A stretch of DNA of 64,000 bases from Streptomyces sp. NRRL F-2580 (GTDB lineage Bacteria > Actinomycetota > Actinomycetes > Streptomycetales > Streptomycetaceae): the NCBI RefSeq assembly GCF_000720115.1, contig NZ_JOIR01000017.1:1-64000 (forward strand), in the 5' to 3' direction. Below, one piece after another: positions 8,634-17,321 of this stretch. The number at the start of each line of letters is the position of its first letter. The stretch's first letter is position 1. Made by a program: the position numbers and the translations under genes. Below the pieces are notes generated by a model. It was not told the origin of the DNA. It worked only from the letters and a program-made list of their open reading frames with translations, and did not search any database.

Positions 8634-9424
8634 GTCCGGTGGACTGGCGGGAGCAGTTCGCGGCGGAGGCCCGCTCGGAGCGGCCCGATCTGGCGCTGCT
8701 GTGCCTGCTGCTGGCGACGGAGGCGGACCCCGAGCTGGACGAACGCGCCATGGACTGGGCGCAGATCGAGCTGGACCGGCTCGCCGGGATGCTGCCGTAC
8801 GGGCTGCGGGGCGCGCGGGCGTGGGCGTCGGCCGTGACGGAACTGCTGGGCGGTCGGCTCGGCTTCCACGGCACCCCCGCGGACTACGGCCGACTGTCGT
8901 CCTCGCTGCTGCACGAGGTCCTGCGGCGGCGCCGCGGCCTCCCGATCCTCCTCTCCGTCGTCTGGCTGGAGGTCGCCCGGCGGGCGGGGGCGCCGGTGTA
9001 CGGGCTGGGGCTGCCGGGGCACTTCGTGGTGGGCTTCGGGGACCCCGAGGAGGGCGTGGTCGTGGACCCCTTCGCAGGCGGCGCGTCGCTGGCCGCCGGG
9101 CCCGCGGAGCTGGCGGCGGGGCCGCGCACGCCGGCCGGCACCCTGGCCATCGTGCTGCGGATCCTGGGCAACATCCGGGCCTGGGCGTCGACCCGCCCGG
9201 AGCAGTCGGGCGTGGCCCTGTGGACGCTCGACCTGTCGCTGCTGCTGCCGTCGCACCCGGCGGCGCTGCGGTACGAGCGGGCACGGCTGCTGGTGGAACG
9301 GGGCTCGTTCCAGGAGGGCGCGGTGGCGCTCGACGCGTACGCGGACGTCGTGGCCGCCATCGACCCCGACGCGGCGGCCCGCATCCACGCGGAGGCCGTC
9401 TCCGCCCGCGCCCTGCTGAACTGA
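8630..9424 (+). CDS. SirB1-family transglutaminase-like protein
   Basis: A 264-residue cytoplasmic protein of the SirB1/transglutaminase-like group: LHEVLRRRRGLPILLSVVWLEVARRAG, then GLGLPGHFVVGF and VVDPFAGG. The usual catalytic cysteine of true transglutaminases is not apparent, while the PGHF histidine and DPF aspartate are kept. The biochemical role of the family is unclear. The GTG at 8630 sits inside the stop of the GNAT gene (GTGA overlap), pointing to a functional pair. Confidence 0.82.
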   Translation: MSPVDWREQFAAEARSERPDLALLCLLLATEADPELDERAMDWAQIELDRLAGMLPYGLRGARAWASAVTELLGGRLGFHGTPADYGRLSSSLLHEVLRRRRGLPILLSVVWLEVARRAGAPVYGLGLPGHFVVGFGDPEEGVVVDPFAGGASLAAGPAELAAGPRTPAGTLAIVLRILGNIRAWASTRPEQSGVALWTLDLSLLLPSHPAALRYERARLLVERGSFQEGAVALDAYADVVAAIDPDAAARIHAEAVSARALLN

Positions 9425-9565
9425 CCCGGCTCGGCAGTTTCCAGCCCCGTCGGCGTTTGAGGCGCGCGCGGGTCCGGGGGCCGGCCCCCGGCAGCGACGG
9501 CGCGGGCGACCGCGGGGCGTGCCCCGACGGGGTGCGGGGCGGAGCCCCGGGAGCCGGGGCTCCTG
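9425..9565. repeat. Interspersed intergenic repeat / convergent terminator
   Basis: This region carries one copy (9442-9462) of a 21-bp element whose 3' half is CGGCGTTTGAGG. An 18-bp perfect palindrome (CCGGGGGCCGGCCCCCGG, 9474-9491) and further GC hairpins follow. Related copies occur at 49.8 and 55.1 kb. It separates two convergent genes and probably acts as a terminator. Confidence 0.7.
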
Positions 9566-10183
9566 CTAGAGCCAGCCCTTCTCGCGGGCCACGCGCACGG
9601 CTTCGGCGCGGTTGCGCGCCGCCAGTTTCTGGATCGCCGTCGACAGGTAGTTGCGGACCGTGCCCGCCGACAGGTGCAGCCGCGCCGCGAGTTCCGCGTT
9701 GGTCGCGCCCGACTCCGCCTCCCGCAGGACCTCCCGTTCGCGGTCCGTCAGCGGGTTCGCGCCCTCCGCCAGGGCCGCCGCCGCGAGCGTGGGGTCGATG
9801 ACGCGCTCCCCCTGGAGGACCTTGCGCACCGCCTCCGCCAGCTGCGCGGCCGGCGCGTCCTTGACCAGGAAGGCCGAGGCGCCCGCCTCCATCGCGCCGC
9901 GGAGGTAGCCGGGGCGGCCGAAGGTGGTGAGGATGACGATGCGCAGGTCGGGCAGGGCCGTCCGCAGGGCCGCGGCCGCCTCGATGCCCGTCATGCCCGG
10001 CATCTCTATGTCCAGCAGCGCGACGTTCACGTCGTGCGCGCGGGCCGCGTCCACCACCTCGTCGCCGCGGGCCACCTGCACGAGTACTTCGATGTCGGGT
10101 TCCAGGCCGAGCAGGGCGGCGAGGGCCTCGCGGACCATCGACTGGTCCTCCGCCAGCAGGATACGGATCGGGCGTGAGGTCAT
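9566..10183 (-). CDS. NarL/LuxR-family response regulator
   Basis: A 205-residue two-component regulator. The receiver domain (about 8-120) has the acidic pair in LLAEDQ, the phospho-acceptor Asp in LLDIEMPGMTG and the conserved Lys in FLVKDAP. The LuxR helix-turn-helix (about 140-200) reads LTDREREVLREAESGATNAE. The ATG at 10183 overlaps the kinase stop (ATGA). It is the last gene of an ATPase-permease-kinase-regulator operon and most likely controls that exporter operon. Confidence 0.93.
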   Translation of the reverse strand: MTSRPIRILLAEDQSMVREALAALLGLEPDIEVLVQVARGDEVVDAARAHDVNVALLDIEMPGMTGIEAAAALRTALPDLRIVILTTFGRPGYLRGAMEAGASAFLVKDAPAAQLAEAVRKVLQGERVIDPTLAAAALAEGANPLTDREREVLREAESGATNAELAARLHLSAGTVRNYLSTAIQKLAARNRAEAVRVAREKGWL

Positions 10184-11370
10184 GATTCCGATCCTAGGGC
10201 CAGCGGGACGCGGGCCGTGAGGGCGAAGCCGGTCCGGCTGGCGGAGCCCGCCGACAGGTCGCCGCCGACCGCCGCCAGACGTTCCGTCAGACCCGTCAGG
10301 CCGTTGCCGGGTGCGGCCGGGCCGCCGGGGCCGCCCGAGCCGTCGTCCGTCACCGTCAGCTCCAGCACCGGCCCGTCCAGCGTCTGGAGCGTCTCCAGGG
10401 TGACCCGGCAGCGCTTCGCCCCGCTGTGCCGGACCACGTTCGTCACGGCCTCGCGCAGGGACCAGGCCAGGGCCGATTCCGCTTCCTCCGGGAGCTCTCC
10501 GGACGGCTCCGCCGGGAGATCCGCGACCACGCCCGCCGCGGCCAGCGCCGTCCGCGCGCCGGCGAGTTCGCCGGGCAGGGTGGGCCGCCGGTAGCCGCTC
10601 ACCGCCTCGCGCACGTCGACCAGCGCCTGCCGGCTGACCCGTTCGATGTCCGCGACCTGCTGGGCGGCCGCGTCGGGCTGCCCGGGCAGCATCCGGCCCG
10701 CCAGCTCGCTCTTCAGCGTGATCAGCGACAGCGAGTGCCCCAGCAGGTCGTGAAGGTCGCGGGCCATCCGCAGGCGTTCCTCGTTGGCGGCGAGCTGCGC
10801 CACCGTGGCCCGCGCCTCGCGGAGTTCCATCGTGGTCCGGATCATCGCGCGGACGCCGACCATGGCGAACCCGCCCATCAGCGCCGGGATCAGCAGGCCC
10901 GCCAGGTAGGCGGTACCGCCCGGGACCGCGTTCGCCGTGACCGCCAGCAGGGCGGTCGTGCCGAGGACGGTCCAGCGGGAGTACTCGGCCGGCAGCGCGG
11001 CCCCCGAGGAGATGGCCACGTAGACGAAGAGCACGAGCCATTCGCGGCCCAGGGTCAGCGACAGGACCGTGGCCTGGGTGGCGAGCACCGCCAGGGAGAA
11101 CAGCACCCGGCGGACCGGCATCGGGCGGGTGGTGCGGAAGACCAGCACCAGGTACCAGGCGACGAAGGCCGCGAGGCCCAGCGTCCCGAGGATCCGGGGC
11201 CCGGTGGCGTGCCCGCCGCTGATCAGGTCGGTGACGGGCGCGCTCAGGTAGAAGAGCCAGATGCTGATCCAGAGCATCTTCACCATCTTCTGGTGACGGT
11301 TCTCCGGTTGCTTGGCGATCTCGAGGAAGTCCCGGTCCGCGCGGTCCTCGTATGCCTGCTTCAGTGCCAC
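10180..11370 (-). CDS. DesK-type sensor histidine kinase
   Basis: A 396-residue membrane sensor kinase. A short cytoplasmic start is followed by five or six transmembrane helices (about 30-170), a dimerisation helix with the phospho-acceptor His in MARDLHDLLGHSLSLI (HisKA_3), and a HATPase domain with the N-box REAVTNVVRHS and G-box DDGSGG/GNGLTGL. There is no sizeable extracellular sensor, so it may sense a membrane state or the adjacent transporter. The GTG at 11370 starts five bases after the permease stop, with GAAGG upstream. Confidence 0.92.
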   Translation of the reverse strand: MALKQAYEDRADRDFLEIAKQPENRHQKMVKMLWISIWLFYLSAPVTDLISGGHATGPRILGTLGLAAFVAWYLVLVFRTTRPMPVRRVLFSLAVLATQATVLSLTLGREWLVLFVYVAISSGAALPAEYSRWTVLGTTALLAVTANAVPGGTAYLAGLLIPALMGGFAMVGVRAMIRTTMELREARATVAQLAANEERLRMARDLHDLLGHSLSLITLKSELAGRMLPGQPDAAAQQVADIERVSRQALVDVREAVSGYRRPTLPGELAGARTALAAAGVVADLPAEPSGELPEEAESALAWSLREAVTNVVRHSGAKRCRVTLETLQTLDGPVLELTVTDDGSGGPGGPAAPGNGLTGLTERLAAVGGDLSAGSASRTGFALTARVPLALGSES

Positions 11371-11374
11371 GGGT

Positions 11375-12115
11375 TCATGCCTTCAGTGAGTCCTTGCGGT
11401 ACAGCCAGGCGGCGGCACCGGTGAACAGTACGAAGTACACGGCGAGGATCGCCACGTCCTTGGCATGCGGTGCGCCGCCCAGTTCGATGGCCTGGCCGAG
11501 GCCCGCGTAGGCGTGGGTGGGGAGCCAGCTCGCGATGGTCTGGAGCCACTGCGGGAAGTTCGTGGTGGGCATCCACAGGCCGCCGAGGATCGACAGGGCG
11601 AAGTAGAACAGCATCGAGATGGGACGGACGTTGTCGCCGCTGGCCAGGTATCCGATGGCTACGCCGAGCGCGGCGAAGACCAGGCTGCCGGCCCAGATCG
11701 CGCCGGTGAGTGCGAGCCACTGCCAGGCGTCGAACCGTACGTCCTTGATGACGGCCGCCACCGCGAAGACGGTCAGGATGGAGGGGAGCGAGAGGACGCC
11801 GGCGCCGGCGGTCTTGGCGAGGACGTAGCCGTGGCCGGGGAGGGCGGTCAGCCGGAGCTGGCGGACCCACCCCTGCTCGCGCTCCTTGGCGATGCGCTCG
11901 CTGTTGCCCACGAGGACGGCGGTCAGGGCTCCGAAGGAGGCCATGGCGACCATGTAGAAGGCGGGCATGGTCAGCTCGGTGCCCATGACCTTGGTGGTGC
12001 CGTCGAGGGTGCCGCCGAGCATCAGGAAGAGGGCGGCCGGGTAGAGGACGGTGAAGAAGAGGTACTTCTTGTTCCGCAGGGCGCGGACGATCTCCAGCTT
12101 GATCAGGGCGTTCAC
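11375..12115 (-). CDS. ABC-2 type transporter permease
   Basis: A 246-residue integral membrane protein with about six helices and the ABC-2 exporter layout: an N-terminal cytoplasmic stretch, a first helix (YLFFTVLYPAALFLML), and ERIAKEREQGWVRQLRLTAL before the second block. It pairs with the ATPase encoded just upstream. The GTG at 12115 overlaps the ATPase stop (GTGA). The cargo is unknown; such exporters linked to DesK/DesR-type systems often handle lipids, antibiotics or peptides. Confidence 0.9.
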   Translation of the reverse strand: MNALIKLEIVRALRNKKYLFFTVLYPAALFLMLGGTLDGTTKVMGTELTMPAFYMVAMASFGALTAVLVGNSERIAKEREQGWVRQLRLTALPGHGYVLAKTAGAGVLSLPSILTVFAVAAVIKDVRFDAWQWLALTGAIWAGSLVFAALGVAIGYLASGDNVRPISMLFYFALSILGGLWMPTTNFPQWLQTIASWLPTHAYAGLGQAIELGGAPHAKDVAILAVYFVLFTGAAAWLYRKDSLKA

Positions 12116-13062
12116 AGGGTGGCCTCCTCGGCCTCGGTGAGGGCGATGAAGGCCTGTTCCAGGCCGAGGCCTGCGACCTCCAGATTGCGGGGGTAGAGCC
12201 CGAGCGCGTACACGGCGTGGACAGTCGCGTCGGGGTCGGCGGACTGGAGCCGCACGGTCGCGCCGTGCCGCTCGAAGGCGGTGAGGGCGGGCAGCGCGCG
12301 GAGCACCTGCTCGTCCACGGCCTCCTGGGCGTCCAGCTCGAAGGAGACCTTCCGGGCGCCGGCCCTGGCCTTGATCTCGGCGGCGGTGCCGTCGGCGAGC
12401 AGCCGGCCCTTGCTGAGGACCAGCACCCGGTCGGCGATCGCGTCCGCCTCCTCCAGGTAGTGGGTGGCGAAGAGCACGGTGCGGCCCTGGTCGGCCTGTT
12501 CGCGCATGGTGGCCCAGAAGGAGTGGCGGGCGGTGACGTCCATGCCCGTGGTCGGCTCGTCGAGCACGATCAGGTCGTTGTCGCCGGCCGTGGCGAGGGC
12601 GAAGCGCACCCGCTGCTCCTGGCCGCCGGAGAGCTTGTCGACCTTGCGGTCGGCGATCTTGTCGATGCCGGCGCGGGAGAGCACCGCGTCGACCGGGTGC
12701 GGCCGCGGGTGCAGGGCGCAGCCGAGCGCGACGATCTCCCGTACGGTCACCTCCGCCATCAGGCCGCCGCTCTGCAGCATGGCGCCGACCCGGCCGGCGG
12801 CGACGGCCTCGCGCGGGGTGGTGCCGAAGAGCCGCACGGAGCCGGAGTCTGCGGGGCGCAGGCCGAGCAGGAGGTCGAGGGTGGAGGACTTCCCGGCGCC
12901 GTTGGGGCCGAGGAGCGCGACGGTCTCGCCCGGGTGGAGTGCGAGGGTGAGGCCGTCGACCGCCCGGACCGTGCCGTAGTCCTTCGTCACGTTCTCGAAG
13001 CTGACCACGGTGTCGGCGTCGGTGGCGGTTTTCGCGGTGCGTGCCGCGGTCGTCGTCGTCAT
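12112..13062 (-). CDS. ABC-2 exporter ATP-binding protein
   Basis: A 316-residue nucleotide-binding subunit. Walker A is LLGPNGAGKSST, the signature is LSGGQEQRVRFALA, Walker B is LIVLDEPTTGMD, and the switch His is in FATHYLEEAD. About 80 C-terminal residues follow the core, as is common in DrrA/CcmA-type exporters. It is the first gene of the exporter/two-component operon. A 24-bp inverted repeat 55-78 bp upstream of the ATG is a candidate operator. Confidence 0.93.
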   Translation of the reverse strand: MTTTTAARTAKTATDADTVVSFENVTKDYGTVRAVDGLTLALHPGETVALLGPNGAGKSSTLDLLLGLRPADSGSVRLFGTTPREAVAAGRVGAMLQSGGLMAEVTVREIVALGCALHPRPHPVDAVLSRAGIDKIADRKVDKLSGGQEQRVRFALATAGDNDLIVLDEPTTGMDVTARHSFWATMREQADQGRTVLFATHYLEEADAIADRVLVLSKGRLLADGTAAEIKARAGARKVSFELDAQEAVDEQVLRALPALTAFERHGATVRLQSADPDATVHAVYALGLYPRNLEVAGLGLEQAFIALTEAEEATL

Positions 13063-13116
13063 GGGTAGAGATTCGCCCGTACGGGGTCCCGCGCGGCAGT
13101 GCCGGGCGTCGTGTGT

Positions 13117-13140
13117 GCCGCATGACGGATGTCATGCGGC
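13117..13140. promoter_or_regulatory. Inverted repeat upstream of exporter/TCS operon
   Basis: Perfect 10-bp arms around GGAT, with the inner core ATGAC-GGAT-GTCAT, 55-78 bp before the ATPase start. The spacing and ATGAC/GTCAT half sites suit a NarL-type regulator dimer, so it may be the binding site of the operon's own response regulator. A further ATGACA half site follows at about 13144. Confidence 0.45.
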
Positions 13141-13148
13141 GGACATGA

Positions 13149-13183
13149 CAGTGCCCCCGCCCGGGGTCCGGGCGGGGGCACTG
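13149..13183 (-). terminator. Terminator after the PG_binding_4 protein gene
   Basis: Perfect 16-bp arms (CAGTGCCCCCGCCCGG and its complement) with a 3-base loop, just past the stop of the gene at 13206. Confidence 0.85.
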
Positions 13184-13205
13184 GTCCGTCGTGACGCGGG
13201 GCGGG

Positions 13206-15227
13206 CTAGCTCGCGTTGGTCTCGATGACGACGGTCCGCTCGGCGGTGGTCTTGCCGCGCAGGGCCTTGCCGAGGGCGCCGGCGACGTCCTGCGGGGTGA
13301 CCGCCGTCTTGGCGCCGGTGCCGCGGGTGATCAGGACCCCGTCGAACGTGTTCCCGTAGACCTCCTTGAGCGCCTCCAGGTCGAACTTCTCCGTGAGGCG
13401 GCCGTCGACGGCCTGCATGCTGAGGAACTTCGGCAGGGACTTGGAGCCGAAGGGGAGGGACTTGCCGCCCGCCTTGACCGTGGCGATGGCGGACATCGCC
13501 GGCTCCGCGAACTCCTTCATCGCCCGGTCCAGTTCGGCCTGGGTGACGGCCGGTTCCTTGGTGGTGGTCGGCAGTTCGGCCACGGCCGCCTTGCCGGTGG
13601 CGACCTGGTCGCGGAAGGCCTTGGTGACCAGGTCGACGGAGCCGTCCACGTCCAGGGTGGTGCCGGGCTTGCCGGGGACGGCGACGGCCTTGCCGGTGTC
13701 GAAGGTGATCGTGCCCTCGGTGGCCGAGCCGGCCGTGCCCGCGAGCTCCTGGAGCGCGACCTGGAGCTTCTCCTCGTCGACCGGCATCACGGGGTCGGCG
13801 ACGCGCTCGTTGCCCAGGAGGGAGCCGATGACCGTGACGGGGTTGTAGTCGCTGCCGGCCGCGTTGCGGACGGTGGTCTGGCCGTCGAGGGTCAGCCCGG
13901 CCTTGTCGGGCTTCAGCTCGACCTGCTTGCCGCCGACGTTGAGCTGGATCGGGGTGGAGGCGCGGGTGCCGAAGGCCGTCTGGAGCTTGGCCAGGGCCTC
14001 GTCGCGGCTGCCGCCGATGTCGACGCCGAGGACGGTGGTGCCCTTGGGGACGTCGGAGTGGTTCAGGAGCAGCCCGGCGCCGTAGGCCACGCCGATCAGG
14101 GCCACGACGGCGCCGCCGAGCAGGACCAGCTTGGAGCGGCCCCTCTTGGCGGGCTTGGCGGTGTCCTTCTGCTGTGCGGGCGCGGGGCGCGGGGCCGCGG
14201 GTGCCGGTGCGGGTACGGGGGTCGGCAGCGGCGCGTCCAGCTCGGGGCCGGGCCAGCTCGCCGCCTCCTCGACGCGGGGGCCGCCGCCGGGGCCGCCGAC
14301 CGGGCCGGAGCCGAAGCCGGGGCCGCCGGTGGGCCCGGCGGGCTGGCTGCCGTAGACGGGGAACGCCTCGGTGACGGGGCCGCCGTCGCCCTGGCCGCTC
14401 CCGTACGCCGGGAAGCCCTGGGTGGACCCGACGCCGGGGCCGCCGGGCATCGGGGCGGCGGGCGCAGGCGGCGGGGCGTAGCCGGTGCCGTAGTCCGCCA
14501 CGGGCGGCGGCGGGGTGCGCGGCGGCGCGTAGGCGCTGTCCGGCGCCGGCGGGGTCTGGGTGCGTGGTGGGGTCTGGGCGCCCGGCGGGGGCGCGTACCC
14601 GCCGCCCGGCGCGGGCGGAGGCGGCGTCGGGCCGGGCGCGGCGCTCGGCACGGGCCGCTGCGCGAGCGGGGGCGGCGGGGCGGACGCGGCCGGGGGCATC
14701 TGCGCGGCGGCGGGCGGCGGCGGGCCCGCGGGGGCGGCGCCCGCCGGCTTGCGGGGGGCGAACCAGTTGCTGGGGGCCGGCTCCTCGGCTTCGGCCGGGC
14801 GCTGGGCGCGGGCCTGCTGGGCCGGCTCCGGCTCCCGCTCGGCCTCGATCCGCGTCGGCTGCGGCCGCTGCGCGGGCGCGGGCTTCGGCTCGGGCGTCTG
14901 CTCCGGCCCCTGCTCGGGCGCGGGGGCGGCCGGGCCGGAGTTGGTGCCCATCGACTTGCGCACGACCACCGGCGGGATCGGCCGGGAACCCGGGATGTTG
15001 ATCCGGATCCGGGTCGTCAGGGTGGTCTCGGTCTTGGGCCCGTCGGATTCGGGCGTGGACGGCTTCGAGGTCACAGGGTTCTCCTCTGGAGCGGTCGACG
15101 CGCCAGGTCCGGACGGCACGGTCGTGGACTGGTGCTGGCCGGTTCCGTACGGCGGCGTCCCCGAGGGGTATGCGGCTCCACCGTGCCCCTTGGGCCCGGA
15201 GGACGAACTGTCGGTTTCACGACTCAA
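13206..15227 (-). CDS. Pro-rich membrane protein with PG_binding_4-type domain
   Basis: A 673-residue protein with three parts. Residues 1-370 are disordered and very rich in Pro, Ala and Gly. One transmembrane helix follows (SKLVLLGGAVVALIGVAYGAG), placing the rest outside the cell. The last 270 residues resemble the peptidoglycan-binding repeats (PG_binding_4) that precede VanW domains (TTVLGVDIGGSRDEALAKL; ELKPDKAGLTLD). No VanW domain is present. A TTG at 15227 with GGGAG eight bases upstream opens the frame; a GTG at 15074 with AGAGGAG is an equally good start and would remove 51 residues. A role in the envelope is likely. Confidence 0.8.
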   Translation of the reverse strand: MSRETDSSSSGPKGHGGAAYPSGTPPYGTGQHQSTTVPSGPGASTAPEENPVTSKPSTPESDGPKTETTLTTRIRINIPGSRPIPPVVVRKSMGTNSGPAAPAPEQGPEQTPEPKPAPAQRPQPTRIEAEREPEPAQQARAQRPAEAEEPAPSNWFAPRKPAGAAPAGPPPPAAAQMPPAASAPPPPLAQRPVPSAAPGPTPPPPAPGGGYAPPPGAQTPPRTQTPPAPDSAYAPPRTPPPPVADYGTGYAPPPAPAAPMPGGPGVGSTQGFPAYGSGQGDGGPVTEAFPVYGSQPAGPTGGPGFGSGPVGGPGGGPRVEEAASWPGPELDAPLPTPVPAPAPAAPRPAPAQQKDTAKPAKRGRSKLVLLGGAVVALIGVAYGAGLLLNHSDVPKGTTVLGVDIGGSRDEALAKLQTAFGTRASTPIQLNVGGKQVELKPDKAGLTLDGQTTVRNAAGSDYNPVTVIGSLLGNERVADPVMPVDEEKLQVALQELAGTAGSATEGTITFDTGKAVAVPGKPGTTLDVDGSVDLVTKAFRDQVATGKAAVAELPTTTKEPAVTQAELDRAMKEFAEPAMSAIATVKAGGKSLPFGSKSLPKFLSMQAVDGRLTEKFDLEALKEVYGNTFDGVLITRGTGAKTAVTPQDVAGALGKALRGKTTAERTVVIETNAS

Positions 15228-15432
15228 GGCAGGTTCTCCCGGTTGGCTCCGCCGCCCGTCATACCGTGCGCGGGCAGCTCGGCGGCCCGTCCACCATACT
15301 GGCCGCCGCCCGCACGCAACTGACGGCCGGGATTCAGGGGTTCCGCACAGGGCCCGTCAAACCCCCCTGAACCGGCCCGGGAGACCCCGCGCGCGGCACT
15401 GCGCCGATCTCCCTACGAGGTCCGACACCACG

Positions 15433-15816
15433 TCACTTGGCAGAGCGCGCGGCCGAAACCGGCCGGTCCAGCGGACCGCGCATCGTGGCACACATCACAG
15501 CGAACACCGTTCCACCCAAAAGGTAGGCGTACATGGCGATTCCGGACGAACTGAGGAGGAAGTCCCCCTCGGGGCGCGGAACGCTGAGCATCACGTACGC
15601 GAGGAACCAGCCGGCCGCGGCCCCGCCCACGCCGAGGCCGGTGCCAAGGGCGATCCGGCCCCCGAGGAACAGCCCGAAGAGGGCCAGCAGGGCGAGCAGC
15701 AGCCCGCCGGGGAACCACAGGTCCACCACCAGCCAGCCGGCCGCACCGGTCAGCGCGCCCGCGACGACCAGGCCCAGGCCGACGGCGATCCGGCCCGCCG
15801 TCAGGCGGCCGGTCAT
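15433..15816 (-). CDS. DUF6113-type membrane protein
   Basis: A 127-residue integral membrane protein with four predicted helices, for example [20 protein letters not shown] and a Gly-rich third helix. The function is unknown. It overlaps the mshB stop (ATGA at 15813-15816), and small membrane proteins of this kind are commonly found next to mshB, so the two are probably co-translated. Confidence 0.8.
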   Translation of the reverse strand: MTGRLTAGRIAVGLGLVVAGALTGAAGWLVVDLWFPGGLLLALLALFGLFLGGRIALGTGLGVGGAAAGWFLAYVMLSVPRPEGDFLLSSSGIAMYAYLLGGTVFAVMCATMRGPLDRPVSAARSAK

Positions 15817-16709
15817 GCCCGCACCCCCGCGAAGAGGTCGTGCTCGCGCGTCCCCTCCGGTACGCCCGGCCGGCCCTCGGCGAGTTCGTAGTACTCGCGG
15901 GTGAACAGCGGCTGCGCCAGGTCGTTGGAGAGGGCGAAGAAGGGCCCGTCCACGGCGATCTGGGTGGCGTGGGCCCGCATGGCGGCCGCCTTCGCCGCGG
16001 CGAAGGCCTCCTCGGCCCCGATCTCGGCCGTGATCCGCTCGTCGGCCACGACCCCCGGCACGTCCTCGGGCGAGCCGAGCCCCGGGAAGGGGTTCCCGGC
16101 TCCGGCGGCGCGCAGTCGGGCGAAGCCCTCCTCCACCACGGAGAGCGGTACGCGGTTCCAGTAGATCTTCCCGATCACGTGCGGGTCGCCGAGGTCGCGT
16201 CGGTACGCGGTCTCCGAGGCCAGTTCGGCGGCGCGCATGGCGACCCGGTGGGCCTGGATGTGGTCGGGGTGCCCGTAGCCGCCGTCCGGGTCGTACGTGA
16301 CGAGCACCTGCGGGCGCAGCTCGCGGATCACCTCCACGAGGTACGCGGCCGCCTCGTCCACGTCGGCGGACCAGAAGGCCCCCGGGCGGTGGTTCTGCGG
16401 GGCGCCCATCATCCCGGAGTCCCGGTAGCGGCCGGGGCCGCCGAGGAACCGGTGGTCGTGGACGCCCAGCTCGGCCATGGCGGCGGCGAGTTCGCCGACG
16501 CGGTGGGCGCCGAGGGTGTCGTCGCGGTCGGCCGCCAGGTGGGCGAGGGCGGGCGGGATGACCTCGCCCTCCTCGCCGAGGGTGCAGGTCACCAACGCGA
16601 CGTGGGCGCCCTCGGCCGCGTACTTGGCCATGGTGACGCCGTTGTTGATCGACTCGTCGTCCGGGTGCGCGTGCACGAGGAGCAGACGACGGGCGGGAAG
16701 ACCGTTCAT
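15813..16709 (-). CDS. mshB: MshB, GlcNAc-Ins deacetylase of mycothiol synthesis
   Basis: A zinc-dependent deacetylase of the LmbE/PIG-L family (298 residues) that removes acetate from GlcNAc-Ins in mycothiol biosynthesis. Metal ligands are visible in AHPDDE (residues 14-19) and in HPDHIQAHR, and the catalytic Asp is in the first motif. The segment [15 protein letters not shown] is typical of MshB rather than of mycothiol amidase. The ATG at 16709 is preceded by a short spacer from the 64-residue membrane protein gene on the same strand. Confidence 0.94.
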   Translation of the reverse strand: MNGLPARRLLLVHAHPDDESINNGVTMAKYAAEGAHVALVTCTLGEEGEVIPPALAHLAADRDDTLGAHRVGELAAAMAELGVHDHRFLGGPGRYRDSGMMGAPQNHRPGAFWSADVDEAAAYLVEVIRELRPQVLVTYDPDGGYGHPDHIQAHRVAMRAAELASETAYRRDLGDPHVIGKIYWNRVPLSVVEEGFARLRAAGAGNPFPGLGSPEDVPGVVADERITAEIGAEEAFAAAKAAAMRAHATQIAVDGPFFALSNDLAQPLFTREYYELAEGRPGVPEGTREHDLFAGVRA

Positions 16710-16732
16710 GGGCCTAGCCTACGAGGCACGGC

Positions 16733-16927
16733 TCAGAACTTGAGGCCACTGATCATGCTCGCCACGTTCGAGGTGAGCTGGTTCAGGGTCGGGGCGATGG
16801 TGGAGCTCGCCAGGTAGAAGCCGAGCAGGACGCAGACGACCGCGTGTCCCGCCTTCAGGCCGGCCCTCCGGACCAGCAGGAAGACGATGATCGCCAGCAG
16901 CACCACGGCGGAGATCGAGAGTGCCAC
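16733..16927 (-). CDS. Small membrane protein upstream of mshB
   Basis: A 64-residue protein with two hydrophobic helices (ISAVVLLAIIVFLLV and HAVVCVLLGFYLASS) and a short polar C-terminus. No family name is recognised. A GTG start with GGAGG at a good distance, and a 23-bp gap to mshB, support a real gene in the mshB operon. Confidence 0.7.
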   Translation of the reverse strand: MALSISAVVLLAIIVFLLVRRAGLKAGHAVVCVLLGFYLASSTIAPTLNQLTSNVASMISGLKF

Positions 16928-17321
16928 GGCGTTTCACCTCCACGTCGAGCGGACATCGGTACGCGCATTCGCGCTCGGCGAGAGTCATACCCACCGTGCG
17001 CTACGGATCATAACTATCCGTACCAGCGCATCGATCGAAATCCGGCAGCACGAGGGGCGCATGGCGCGCACGGGCGGGGTCACGGGGAGGTCGGCCGGGG
17101 CGGCTGTACGCCTCCCCGGCCGACTGTCGGCACCCGCACGGCCGCACGCCACACAGGCTGCATGCCCCAGATCTCGGGGCAGAAACGGTCAAGTTGCCCC
17201 CGTGTAAACCCCGTTGTGGGGCGGTGGCCACACCCGCATCCCACACCCCGTGGGTGGCCGGAAATGATCGGTCGGCGCGGAGCGTGTCCCACGGGGCGGA
17301 ACGGGGCTGGACCGGCCGGGA
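16928..17321. other. Intergenic region, no gene seen
   Basis: This 394-bp stretch holds the promoter side of the small membrane protein and the tail of the oligopeptide operon. An AT-richer patch at 16985-17040 (ATCATAACTATCC on the plus strand) is the likely minus-strand promoter. No clear terminator hairpin for the gene at 17322 was found, only weak palindromes such as GTGGCCAC. Confidence 0.45.

Noticed and set aside
7647..9424. Frameshifted single gene
   Set aside because: The GNAT and SirB1 frames meet in a clean GTGA overlap and each forms a full-length known family, so these are two coupled genes.
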